A stretch of 9,853 nucleotides of DNA from JBAWXE01 sp037144255. Its GTDB lineage: Bacteria > Bacteroidota > Bacteroidia > Chitinophagales > Chitinophagaceae. The notes beneath the pieces were generated by a model. The model worked only from the letters and a program-made list of their open reading frames with translations. It was not told the origin of the DNA and did no database searches. Shown here one piece after another: positions 1 to 8,025 of this stretch. Positions within the stretch are counted from its first letter, which is position 1; each line of letters starts with the position of its first letter. The position numbers and the translations under genes are program-made. The DNA is taken from positions 1-9,853 of the forward strand of contig JBAWXE010000098.1 of assembly GCA_037144255.1 (NCBI GenBank), written 5' to 3'.

Positions 1-1206
1 CATGGCACACCGGTACTTACAGCTGAGTTTCCGGGTATAGATACATATTACCAAACACTAGATAAAGTACTGAAAACAAGTGCGGATGATCTGCTCACGG
101 AATTGAAAACTTCAGGACTCAGAGGTCGTGGTGGTGCGGGTTTCCCAATAGCTTTCAAATTAGAATCTTGCAAGAACACCAAGGGAGATGTGAAATTCAT
201 AGTATGTAATGCAGATGAAGGAGACCCTGGTGCCTATAGCGACAGATACCTACTGGAACAAAGACCACATGCAGTATTACTAGGCATGATCATAGCAGGA
301 TACATAGCAGGTGCCCATACAGGTGTAGTATATATACGCGGCGAATATCCTGAAGCTATAGAAATAACACAAAAAGCCATAGATGATATTCGTGCAAAGG
401 GGTATCTTGGAGACAATATTTTAGGGTCCGGTTTTTCTTACAATTTCAAAATAATAAATGCACAAGGTGCTTACATATGTGGTGAGGAAACTGCACTACT
501 ATCATCGATAGAAGGGCAAAGACCTGAAGTACGTGTTCGTCCGCCATTCCCTACCCAGCAAGGCCTATTCAACAAACCAACTGTAGTCAATAACGTTGAA
601 ACCCTGGCTTGTATACCATGGGTGATCAATAATGGGGGTGCTGCTTTTGCGGCAATAGGTAAAGGAAAATCTACAGGTACTAAGCTGGTATCGCTGGATG
701 GATTCTTTAAAAAGCCCGGCATATACGAGGTAGACATGGGTACACCACTATCCGTAGTATTGAATGATATGGGTGGTGGATTTCGTAGTGCTGTAAAGGC
801 TATGCATATTGGGGGGCCATTGGGCGGACTAGTACCGGTTGAGAAGATCAATGATCTATCTGTAGATTTTGAAACATTTGCACAGAATGGTTTCTTACTA
901 GGGCATGCATCAGTAGTATGTTTACCAAGCGACTACCCTATCATAAAATACATAGAGCATCTATTCCAATTCACTGCACACGAAAGCTGTGGCAAGTGTT
1001 TTCCTTGCAGACTAGGGTCTACACGCGGATATGAAATGATAGGCAAAGCATTAAATTCTGATTATAAAATAGATCCTGAATTATTTAATGACCTTATTAC
1101 CACTATGGAGATAGGTTCATTGTGTGCATTGGGTGGTGGCTTGCCATTACCTATCAGAAATTCATTAAAATATTTCAATAACGAACTATCCCAATATTTC
1201 TCATAA
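1..1206 (+). CDS. fdsB: NuoF/FdsB-type flavoprotein, formate dehydrogenase beta subunit (5'-truncated by window edge)
   Basis: Likely the NAD(P)H-binding diaphorase subunit of a soluble formate dehydrogenase, passing electrons between FMN/NAD and the iron-sulfur chain of the next gene product. The frame is open from base 1 (401 residues visible) with no convincing start; a TTG at 103 lies just before the conserved core and is not the true start, because family-like sequence (HGTPVLTAEFPGIDTYY) runs in from the edge. Visible NuoF signatures in order are GLRGRGGAGFP (FMN/NAD glycine-rich loop, about residues 39-49), NADEGDPGAYSDR, YIRGEYPEA, GAYICGEETALLSSIEGQRP, PPFPTQQGLF and VNNVET. A C-terminal [4Fe-4S] site follows, with Cys 330, 333 and 336 in ESCGKCFPCR and Cys 375 in GSLCALGGG. 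An N-terminal thioredoxin-like part would lie outside the window. It could be complex I NuoF or a hydrogenase diaphorase (HydB/HoxF) by sequence alone; the adjacent FDH catalytic gene favours FdsB. Family call is very secure, partner assignment fairly secure. Confidence 0.9.
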   Translation, partial: HGTPVLTAEFPGIDTYYQTLDKVLKTSADDLLTELKTSGLRGRGGAGFPIAFKLESCKNTKGDVKFIVCNADEGDPGAYSDRYLLEQRPHAVLLGMIIAGYIAGAHTGVVYIRGEYPEAIEITQKAIDDIRAKGYLGDNILGSGFSYNFKIINAQGAYICGEETALLSSIEGQRPEVRVRPPFPTQQGLFNKPTVVNNVETLACIPWVINNGGAAFAAIGKGKSTGTKLVSLDGFFKKPGIYEVDMGTPLSVVLNDMGGGFRSAVKAMHIGGPLGGLVPVEKINDLSVDFETFAQNGFLLGHASVVCLPSDYPIIKYIEHLFQFTAHESCGKCFPCRLGSTRGYEMIGKALNSDYKIDPELFNDLITTMEIGSLCALGGGLPLPIRNSLKYFNNELSQYFS

Positions 1207-1217
1207 AACCATACAAT

Positions 1218-4010
1218 ATGAGTAAGCAATATTATGTAGAGAATAAACCAGGTACCGGTGCTACACCAACTGCGCAGCAAACGGGAAAGGTGGCATACAT
1301 TGATGATCGACCGTATGAAATAAGAGAAGGTGATACTATACTGGCATTGATGAGAAGGCATTTTGGAAAAGATGCTGTACCTACACTTTGCGATGCACCT
1401 AACCTTGATCCGTTCGGCTCTTGTAGAGTATGTAGTGTAGATGTAGCACAGACCAAAGGCGGCCCTGTAAAGACCATGGCATCTTGCCATACACCTGTAA
1501 TGCCGGGTGCTTTTATCTATCCTGAATCTGACAGAATACAGAAACTAAGAAAAAACATAGTAGAACTGGTACTTACAGACCATCCACTGGACTGTCTTAC
1601 CTGTGAAGTAAATAATAATTGTGAATTACAAAGTGTAGCTGCCAGAGTAGGTGTGCGTGATGTACGCTATCCTGAAGGCAAAAATCACCTTGACAGAAAG
1701 AAAGACAAGAGTCATGCATACATGACCTCTGATTTTTCGAAATGTATCAATTGCTTTCGCTGTGTAAGAGCCTGCGATGAAGTGCAAGGACAGTTTGTAC
1801 TCAGCATGGGTGGCAGAGGTTTCGACAGCCATATCATCAAGGGTGCAGAAGTAAATTTCGAACAATCGGACTGTGTGAGCTGTGGAGCATGTGCTCAAGC
1901 TTGCCCTACATCTGCTATATCTGATATATTCGAATCTAAATCGATACAGTATGACGAAAAGATACAGACCATATGTACTTATTGCGGTGTAGGCTGCAAT
2001 TTGGATGTAGCTGTAAAAGGTGGGAAAGTAAAATCCATTCAAGCTCCATATGAAGCTGATGTGAACCAAGGACATACTTGTCTGAAAGGACGTTTTGCAT
2101 TTTCATTCTATAATCATAATGACAGACTTCGCACTCCACTGATCAAAAAAAATGGTGAGTTTGTAGAAGCTACCTGGGATGAAGCATATGACTTTATAGC
2201 CGACAAGTTGACAGATATCAAAGCAAAATATGGTGCTGATTCTATTGCTGCAGTTTCATCTGCAAGAGGTACTAATGAAGAGAATTACCTGATGCAGAAA
2301 TTTATTCGTGCTGTGATAGGTACAAATAATATTGATAGTTGCGCCAGAGTATGTCATTCCCCTACAGCCTTAGGCATGCAACGAACATTTGGTACAGGTG
2401 CAGCTACTAATTCTATCAAAGATCTGAAACTTACAGATTGTATCATGGTAATTGGTGCCAACCCTACATCGGGACACCCTGTTACCGGTGCAAAACTGAA
2501 ACAGGTAGCTGTAAGTGGCAGAACATCCATAGTTATCGATCCTCGCCGTACAGAACTGGCTAAATACGCTACCTATCATTTACAGTTACGCCCAGGCACC
2601 AACGTGGCCGTGCTGAATATGATGTTGTATTATATCATTACTGAAGGACTAGAAGATAAAGACTTTATTGAAAGGCGTACAGAAGGCTGGGAAGACTTTA
2701 AAAAACACATACTGGCTCTGAATGTAGAAGAGATGGAACGCATCTCTGGTGTAGACAGAGAACTGGTAAGAAAAGCTGCTATTGCTTATGCAAGCGCACC
2801 TAATGCTATGTCATTCCATGGCTTGGGTGTAACAGAACATTCTCAAGGCACCTTTGCCATCATGCAGATAACTGATCTGGCTATGATAACAGGCAATATA
2901 GGTAGGCCAGGTGTAGGTGTAAACCCGCTACGTGGACAAAACAATGTTCAAGGTGCTGCAGATATGGGCTGCCAACCTCATCAGGGTGCAGGCTATCTGG
3001 ATGTTACCAATCCTGATATACATAAAAGGTACGAAGAGTTCTATCATGCTAAGTTGCCAAACTATGTGGGTTTGAAGATCCCTCAGATGTATGAAGCAGC
3101 CCTGAATGAGAAGCTGAAAGCTATGTGGGTGATAGGTGAAGACATGGCACAAACAGACCCTAATACACATCATGTAGTAGCGGCCATCAATAAATTAGAC
3201 CTGTTTGTAGTGCAAGAGCTATTCATGACAGAAACGGCTAAACTTGCAGATGTCATCCTACCGGCTTCATCATTCTTGGAGAAGAGTGGCACATTTACCA
3301 ATGGAGAGAGGAGAATACAAAGAGTTAATCAGGTAGTAGAACCAATAGAAGGAACCAAGTCTGATGGGCAGATAATTGTGGACATCATGAACAAGATGGG
3401 ATATCCTCAACCGGAATTTGACCCGGAATGGGTATTAGCTGAGATTTCTCAGATAGTTCCATTCTTTGCAGGTGTTAAATGGTCGGAACTAGGAAAGAAT
3501 GGTAAACAATGGCCGGTGAATAAAGAAGGTAAAGGAACGGATATTCTACATACAGAATCATTTACAAGAGGCAAAGGCAAGTTTGTATATACCGACTGGC
3601 GTGAATCGGATGAGATCGTGAAAAACGGAAAAGAATATCCTTACATCATTACTACCAATCGCGAACTGGAACACTACAACTGTGGTGCTATGACCAGAAG
3701 GACAAATAACGCTATGATAGTGACAGATGATGTATTATTGATAAACCCTGCTGATGCTGCTAAACACAATATTCAAGAAGGAGATATGGTTTGTGTAGAG
3801 TCTGCCAGAGGCAAAGTAGATGTGATGGCTAGAATAACAACCGATGTAAAGCCTGGCATACTCAGTAGTACTTTCCACTTCCCAGAAATAATGCTGAACA
3901 ATATTACCAGCAGTATTACAGATTCTGAGGCTTTATGCCCTGAATACAAAGTAGTAGCTTGTAATATACGTAAGAGTAAAGGCGAATACAAAAAGAAAGT
4001 TGTCGTCTGA
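1218..4010 (+). CDS. fdsA: Formate dehydrogenase catalytic (alpha) subunit, Cys-type, with NuoG-like Fe-S N-terminus
   Basis: Catalytic Mo/W-bis-pyranopterin subunit (FdsA/FdhF family) interconverting formate and CO2, probably cytoplasmic since no Tat or Sec signal is seen. Domains in order: [2Fe-2S] ferredoxin-like (Cys 58, 69, 72, 90); a His-Cys3 [4Fe-4S] site (His122, Cys126, 129, 135); two [4Fe-4S] sites (Cys 176/179/182/186 and 219/222/225/229); the catalytic-domain [4Fe-4S] site (Cys 253, 256, 260, 288 in CTYCGVGC...HTCLKGR); then the molybdopterin oxidoreductase and C-terminal molybdopterin-dinucleotide-binding domains. The active site reads CARVCHSP, with Cys379 where many FDHs carry selenocysteine, followed by His380. 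NPLRGQNNVQG (Arg572) matches the conserved FDH arginine segment. The 930-aa length fits NAD-linked FDH alpha subunits. The ATG lies 11 bp after the beta gene with no Shine-Dalgarno, so co-transcription is likely. Sometimes annotated fdhF. NuoG itself is unlikely because the Cys-His and NPLRGQNN motifs are FDH-specific. Confidence 0.93.
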   Translation: MSKQYYVENKPGTGATPTAQQTGKVAYIDDRPYEIREGDTILALMRRHFGKDAVPTLCDAPNLDPFGSCRVCSVDVAQTKGGPVKTMASCHTPVMPGAFIYPESDRIQKLRKNIVELVLTDHPLDCLTCEVNNNCELQSVAARVGVRDVRYPEGKNHLDRKKDKSHAYMTSDFSKCINCFRCVRACDEVQGQFVLSMGGRGFDSHIIKGAEVNFEQSDCVSCGACAQACPTSAISDIFESKSIQYDEKIQTICTYCGVGCNLDVAVKGGKVKSIQAPYEADVNQGHTCLKGRFAFSFYNHNDRLRTPLIKKNGEFVEATWDEAYDFIADKLTDIKAKYGADSIAAVSSARGTNEENYLMQKFIRAVIGTNNIDSCARVCHSPTALGMQRTFGTGAATNSIKDLKLTDCIMVIGANPTSGHPVTGAKLKQVAVSGRTSIVIDPRRTELAKYATYHLQLRPGTNVAVLNMMLYYIITEGLEDKDFIERRTEGWEDFKKHILALNVEEMERISGVDRELVRKAAIAYASAPNAMSFHGLGVTEHSQGTFAIMQITDLAMITGNIGRPGVGVNPLRGQNNVQGAADMGCQPHQGAGYLDVTNPDIHKRYEEFYHAKLPNYVGLKIPQMYEAALNEKLKAMWVIGEDMAQTDPNTHHVVAAINKLDLFVVQELFMTETAKLADVILPASSFLEKSGTFTNGERRIQRVNQVVEPIEGTKSDGQIIVDIMNKMGYPQPEFDPEWVLAEISQIVPFFAGVKWSELGKNGKQWPVNKEGKGTDILHTESFTRGKGKFVYTDWRESDEIVKNGKEYPYIITTNRELEHYNCGAMTRRTNNAMIVTDDVLLINPADAAKHNIQEGDMVCVESARGKVDVMARITTDVKPGILSSTFHFPEIMLNNITSSITDSEALCPEYKVVACNIRKSKGEYKKKVVV

Positions 4011-4033
4011 TCTTAAAATAGTTTTCCAACACA

Positions 4034-4073
4034 TATAGAAAGGCCTATTGCAATAGCAATAGGTCTTTCTATA
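4034..4073. terminator. Hairpin between convergent genes, likely bidirectional terminator
   Basis: Arms of 17 nt (TATAGAAAGGCCTATTG at 4034-4050 and CAATAGGTCTTTCTATA at 4057-4073) pair fully apart from one G-U wobble on the plus-strand transcript, around the loop CAATAG. It begins 23 bp after the FDH alpha stop and ends 15 bp before the stop of the convergent small gene. There is no clear downstream T-run on either strand, so classic intrinsic termination is plausible but not certain. Confidence 0.7.
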
Positions 4074-4088
4074 AATAACATGTATCAA

Positions 4089-4319
4089 CTACACCATACT
4101 CTCTTCTATAGCGTTCGATATATCTTTTTCTATCTCTTTGAATTCTAATAGAGTCATTTTATCTACAAAGAACCATCCACCGAACTCCTTTTTATAGATC
4201 ATAGGAAACTGTACCGGGTCAGTACCCATAGACACCATATATATGGTAACATTGGGTGCCAGCTCCTTGCTTTCAAAAACAAGTGGTAATCCATTGATGG
4301 TTTTTCTAATAATAGCCAT
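4089..4319 (-). CDS. Small conserved-looking protein of unknown function (76 aa)
   Basis: I do not recognise this protein. It starts MAIIRKTINGLPLVF and ends with an acidic helix-like stretch (LLEFKEIEKDISNAIEES). The middle is rich in alternating hydrophobic and aromatic residues (VTIYMVSMG, FPMIYKKEFGGWFFVD), suggesting a small alpha/beta domain. There is no signal peptide, membrane segment or Cys cluster. It is probably real rather than a shadow: it occupies otherwise empty DNA, has protein-like composition, stops 15 bp from a hairpin shared with the convergent FDH operon, and faces away from PFOR. An ATG 15 bp upstream (4334) would give 81 aa by adding MYICR. I prefer 4319 because a TATATTTG box sits between the two ATGs. 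Function and any link to the flanking redox genes are unknown. Confidence 0.6.
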   Translation of the reverse strand: MAIIRKTINGLPLVFESKELAPNVTIYMVSMGTDPVQFPMIYKKEFGGWFFVDKMTLLEFKEIEKDISNAIEESMV

Positions 4320-4323
4320 GCGA

Positions 4324-4331
4324 CAAATATA
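4324..4331 (-). promoter_or_regulatory. Candidate Bacteroidota -7 promoter box (TATATTTG) for the small gene
   Basis: Reading the minus strand, TATATTTG matches the Bacteroidota -7 consensus TAnnTTTG exactly and is followed by TCGC and then the ATG at 4319. No TTG was found at the expected -33 distance, so this is a partial match. If used, transcription would start almost at the ATG, giving a leaderless or nearly leaderless message. An eight-base motif can occur by chance in AT-rich DNA. Confidence 0.25.
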
Positions 4332-4334
4332 CAT

Positions 4335-4479
4335 TATCAGCAGATTTATAGCCCTGAGCTATGAAAATAGCAACATGAGATTAATTATATCTAAACATGA
4401 CCTACATCATAATAAATGGGGGTATATACAGGTATTTTTATACTGAATATATCTGATTTTTTGAGTTAACAAAAAACAC
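4335..4479. other. Divergent intergenic region upstream of the small gene and PFOR
   Basis: This AT-rich spacer must hold the promoters of the divergently transcribed small gene (-) and PFOR (+). I see no confident -33/-7 pair for PFOR: TATATCTG at 4448-4455 is one base off TAnnTTTG but lacks an upstream TTG. No Shine-Dalgarno precedes the PFOR ATG, only an A-rich run (AACAAAAAACAC), which is typical of Bacteroidota start regions. The only structure seen is the short repeat set at 4348-4371. Confidence 0.6.
4348..4371. repeat. Short alternating inverted repeat ATAGC-N5-GCTAT-N4-ATAGC
   Basis: ATAGC (4348-4352), GCTAT (4358-4362) and ATAGC (4367-4371) are spaced by CCTGA and GAAA. The middle arm can pair with either flank, so it could form an operator dyad or two mutually exclusive small hairpins between the divergent genes. 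Arms of 5 bp are short and may be chance. Confidence 0.3.
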
Positions 4480-7400
4480 ATGAAGCCACACATTAAGATA
4501 ATGGATGGCAATGAAGCTGCTGCTTACATTGCATATAAAACAAGTGAAGTCTGTGCCATCTACCCCATTACACCTTCATCTACTATGGGTGAATTTTGTG
4601 ATGAATGGTCTGCCGATGGTCAGAAAAATGTATTTGGAGCCATACCTAAGATAGTGGAAATGCAAAGTGAAGGCGGTGCTGCCGGTGCAGTACATGGTGC
4701 CCTACAAGGTGGTGCCTTATCCTCTACATTCACCTGCTCTCAGGGTCTGCTACTGATGATCCCTAATATGTATAAGATTGCAGGGGAACATATACCAACT
4801 GTTTTTCAGATAGCTGCAAGAGCATTAGCTACTCATGCATTATCCATATTTGGCGACCATTCAGATGTAATGTCTGTACGCCAAACCGGTTGGGCAATAC
4901 TATTTGGAAGAAATGCACAAGAAGCCATGGATATGGCACTCATAGCGCAAGCAGCTACACTAAAATCTAAGATCCCATTTCTGAATGTATTTGATGGATT
5001 CAGAACATCGCACGAATTGTCAAAAGTAGAAGTCATACCTGATGATATCATATTAGAGATGATAGATGAAGAGGATATCATTACACATCGTAAAAGGTCT
5101 ATGTCCCCAGAGCATCCATCTATTCGTGGCACAGCACAAAACCCTGACGTGTTCTTCCAAAGCAGAGAGGCAGGTAATCCGTACTATAATAATGTTCCGG
5201 GTATCGTTACCAAAGTGATGCAGAGATTTGGAGAATTAACAGGCAGAAATTATAAACTATTTGAATACTATGGCCATGAAACACCAGATCGCCTTATAGT
5301 AATAATGGGCTCAGGAGCTAGTGTGGTACATGAATCTGTTGATCACCTGAATAGGAAAGCTGAAAAAACCGGATATCTGTATGTGCGTATGTTCCGTCCA
5401 TTTGATACTGCGGAATTTGTAAATAGTATACCAAAATCTGTAAAGAAAATATCAGTACTCGATCGTTGCAAGGAGCCGGGCAGTATAGGCGAACCACTAT
5501 ATATGGATGTGGTAAATGCAATAGGTGAAGAATGGACAGGGGAAAAACTAACTATTACAGGTGGTCGTTTTGGCTTGGCATCTAAGGAATTCACACCTGC
5601 TATGGTACTTTCCATATTTGCAGAATTGCAAAAAGAAAATCCTAAAAAACACTTTACTATCGGCATAGACGACGATGTGACCCATTTAAGTCTCGACTAC
5701 GATAAAACATTCTCATTAGATAGTCAGCATCTATTCAGAGGTCTTTTCTATGGTCTGGGAGCTGATGGTACTGTAAGTGCAAATAAGAACTCAATTAAGA
5801 TAATCGGCGAAACGACTGACAATTATGTACAAGGGTATTTTGTGTACGATTCCAAAAAATCAGGCTCGCTTACTGTGTCGCACTTACGTTTTGGTAAGAA
5901 TCCTATCAGGTCGTCATACCTCATAAACTCTGCCAACTTCGTAGCATGTCATAATTATAGCTTTATCAATAGGTATGATATACTAAAGGATGCAGAACAT
6001 GGTGCTACCTTCCTTTTGAATGCTCCTTTTGATAAAGAAGATGTATGGAAGAGCCTGCCTATGAACATTCAGGAAGAGATCATTGAAAAAGAGATCAAAT
6101 TCTATGTCATCAATGCATCTAAAGTAGCAAAGGAAACAGGCATGAATTCCAGGATCAATACTATCCTGCAAACATGTTTCTTTGCTATTTCAGGTATTTT
6201 GCCTAAAGACGAGGCTATCCAAAAGATCAAAGATGCTATTAAGAAATCCTACTCCGATAAAGGAGATAAGATAGTGCAGAAGAATTTTGAAGCAGTAGAT
6301 CAGACTATTGAGAACCTATTTGAGATAGACTACAGAGGACTTTCAGTTGGCATCAACGAGTCAGAAAAAATGGTACCGGATGAAGCGCCTGATTTTGTTA
6401 AAAATGTATTGGCTAAGATCATGGCATTTGAAGGTGATGATCTACCCGTAAGTTCATTTCCTCTTGATGGTGTATACCCTGTTGCCACTACAAAATGGGA
6501 GAAACGCAATATAGCTGATAGTGTTCCTGTGTGGGATGCAGACCTCTGTTCGCAATGTGGTAAATGCTTCCTAATATGCCCACATGCTGCTATTAGATGT
6601 AAAGTATATGACAAAGATAAACTCAATGGCGCACCTGCTACATTCAAGCATGTTGACCCAATAGGTAAGGAATTCGACAAAACTAAAGAGACTTACACAT
6701 TACAAGTATCTGTAGAGGACTGCACCGGATGTAATCTATGTGTGGAATATTGTCCTATAGAAAGCAAGACCCAACCGGGACATAAAGCTATAGATATGCA
6801 TCCTCAATTACCTCTTAAGGAAGAAGAAATAAAAAATTGGGATTTCTTTTTGGGTCTACCGGAAATCGATCGTTTACGTATAAATAGAAATACCGTTAAA
6901 GGTTCTCAATTCCTGCAACCATTGTTCGAATTCTCAGGAGCATGCTCAGGTTGTGGCGAAACCCCTTACCTCAAGTTACTTACACAACTATTTGGTGACC
7001 GTATGGTGGTAGCAAATGCTACAGGATGCTCTTCTATTTTCGGGGGGAACTTGCCAAGCACACCTTGGTCAGAAAATTCAGAAGGTTGCGGCCCTGCATG
7101 GGCAAATTCACTTTTTGAAGATAATGCAGAATTTGGTTTGGGTATTAAACTCGCATATGATAAGAAGACTGATATAGCTAAGATCATTCTCAATAAATTG
7201 AAAGACTATGTCGGTGCAGAACTGGTAGAAAACATACTACATACTGACCAGAGTACGGAGGCCGGTATTATGCAGCAAAGGGAATTCGTAAAAGAATTAC
7301 GCAAAAGGATCAAATCAACAAACAGCTTTGATGCAAGACAATTAGATGTTATCGCAGATTATCTAGTTAAAAAATCACATTGGATAATAGGAGGTGATGG

Positions 7401-8007
7401 ATGGGCTTATGATATAGGTTTCGGCGGACTGGATCATGTATTATCTACAGGCGAAAAAGTAAATATACTGGTGTTGGATACTGAGGTATATTCCAATACA
7501 GGTGGCCAGAAATCAAAATCTACTCCAATAGGTGCCAGTGCTAAATTCTCTGTTGATGGTAAAGCAACAGGCAAAAAGGATCTTGCACTACAAGCCATAG
7601 CACATGGTTCTGCATACGTAGCCAAAATAGCCATGGGAGCCAACGATGCACACACCATAAAATCATTACAAGAAGCAGAAGCATTCCCTGGCACATCTAT
7701 AGTAATAGCATACAGCCATTGCATAGCACATGGATACGATATGATGCATGGTGCAGAACATCAGATGAATGCTGTAAAATCAGGCTATTGGCCATTATTC
7801 AGATATAATCCACTGAAACCAAAAGGCGAAAGGTTCTCATTAGACAGCAAGGATGCAGTATTGCCATTAAAGGATTTCCTTTATGATGAAACTCGCTTTA
7901 GTATATTAGCTCGTCAAAATGCAGGACATGCAGAAGACTTATTGCACGAAGCAGAACATGGCATCAGTGAACAATGGGCAAGACTTTTAGCTTTAAGAGC
8001 ACTTTAA
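4480..8007 (+). CDS. nifJ: Pyruvate:ferredoxin (flavodoxin) oxidoreductase, single-chain
   Basis: Cytoplasmic homodimeric enzyme converting pyruvate and CoA to acetyl-CoA, CO2 and reduced ferredoxin; it can also run in reverse. The 1175-aa length matches full-length single-chain PFOR. Domain I carries YPITPSS with Thr31, Glu64 and Arg114, the positions of the pyruvate- and TPP-contacting residues in the Desulfovibrio africanus enzyme. The GGRFGLASKEFTPAM segment marks the CoA/domain III region. The ferredoxin-like domain has two [4Fe-4S] motifs (Cys 690/693/696/700 and 748/751/754/758). The TPP domain has the proximal-cluster cysteines 822, 825, 850 and 1081, GGDGWAYDIGFGG (GDG at 972-974) and VYSNTGGQ with Asn1006. 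All catalytic and cluster residues are present, so it should be active. It is probably monocistronic: a divergent promoter region lies upstream and a strong hairpin 18 bp after the stop. Start ATG 4480 places the domain I residues in the usual numbering, supporting the choice. Confidence 0.97.
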   Translation: MKPHIKIMDGNEAAAYIAYKTSEVCAIYPITPSSTMGEFCDEWSADGQKNVFGAIPKIVEMQSEGGAAGAVHGALQGGALSSTFTCSQGLLLMIPNMYKIAGEHIPTVFQIAARALATHALSIFGDHSDVMSVRQTGWAILFGRNAQEAMDMALIAQAATLKSKIPFLNVFDGFRTSHELSKVEVIPDDIILEMIDEEDIITHRKRSMSPEHPSIRGTAQNPDVFFQSREAGNPYYNNVPGIVTKVMQRFGELTGRNYKLFEYYGHETPDRLIVIMGSGASVVHESVDHLNRKAEKTGYLYVRMFRPFDTAEFVNSIPKSVKKISVLDRCKEPGSIGEPLYMDVVNAIGEEWTGEKLTITGGRFGLASKEFTPAMVLSIFAELQKENPKKHFTIGIDDDVTHLSLDYDKTFSLDSQHLFRGLFYGLGADGTVSANKNSIKIIGETTDNYVQGYFVYDSKKSGSLTVSHLRFGKNPIRSSYLINSANFVACHNYSFINRYDILKDAEHGATFLLNAPFDKEDVWKSLPMNIQEEIIEKEIKFYVINASKVAKETGMNSRINTILQTCFFAISGILPKDEAIQKIKDAIKKSYSDKGDKIVQKNFEAVDQTIENLFEIDYRGLSVGINESEKMVPDEAPDFVKNVLAKIMAFEGDDLPVSSFPLDGVYPVATTKWEKRNIADSVPVWDADLCSQCGKCFLICPHAAIRCKVYDKDKLNGAPATFKHVDPIGKEFDKTKETYTLQVSVEDCTGCNLCVEYCPIESKTQPGHKAIDMHPQLPLKEEEIKNWDFFLGLPEIDRLRINRNTVKGSQFLQPLFEFSGACSGCGETPYLKLLTQLFGDRMVVANATGCSSIFGGNLPSTPWSENSEGCGPAWANSLFEDNAEFGLGIKLAYDKKTDIAKIILNKLKDYVGAELVENILHTDQSTEAGIMQQREFVKELRKRIKSTNSFDARQLDVIADYLVKKSHWIIGGDGWAYDIGFGGLDHVLSTGEKVNILVLDTEVYSNTGGQKSKSTPIGASAKFSVDGKATGKKDLALQAIAHGSAYVAKIAMGANDAHTIKSLQEAEAFPGTSIVIAYSHCIAHGYDMMHGAEHQMNAVKSGYWPLFRYNPLKPKGERFSLDSKDAVLPLKDFLYDETRFSILARQNAGHAEDLLHEAEHGISEQWARLLALRAL

Positions 8008-8025
8008 TATAATTAGAGGAATAAG

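Noticed and set aside
103..105. TTG as start codon of the FDH beta gene
   Set aside because: Family-like sequence continues in frame upstream to base 1, so the gene begins outside the window.
1062..1490. 142-aa minus-strand ORF across the FDH beta/alpha junction
   Set aside because: It is antisense to two strongly supported genes and shows no recognisable protein pattern; it is a shadow of their codon usage.
1626..2075. 149-aa minus-strand ORF inside the FDH alpha gene
   Set aside because: It lies antisense to the conserved iron-sulfur region, whose plus-strand motifs are unambiguous.
4243..4446. 67-aa plus-strand ORF in the FDH-PFOR intergenic region
   Set aside because: It overlaps the small minus-strand gene in antisense, starts inside it and has weak protein-like composition; the minus-strand reading is more credible.
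4448..4455. TATATCTG as the PFOR -7 promoter box
   Set aside because: It is one base off the Bacteroidota consensus and has no TTG at the -33 distance; too weak to list as a promoter.
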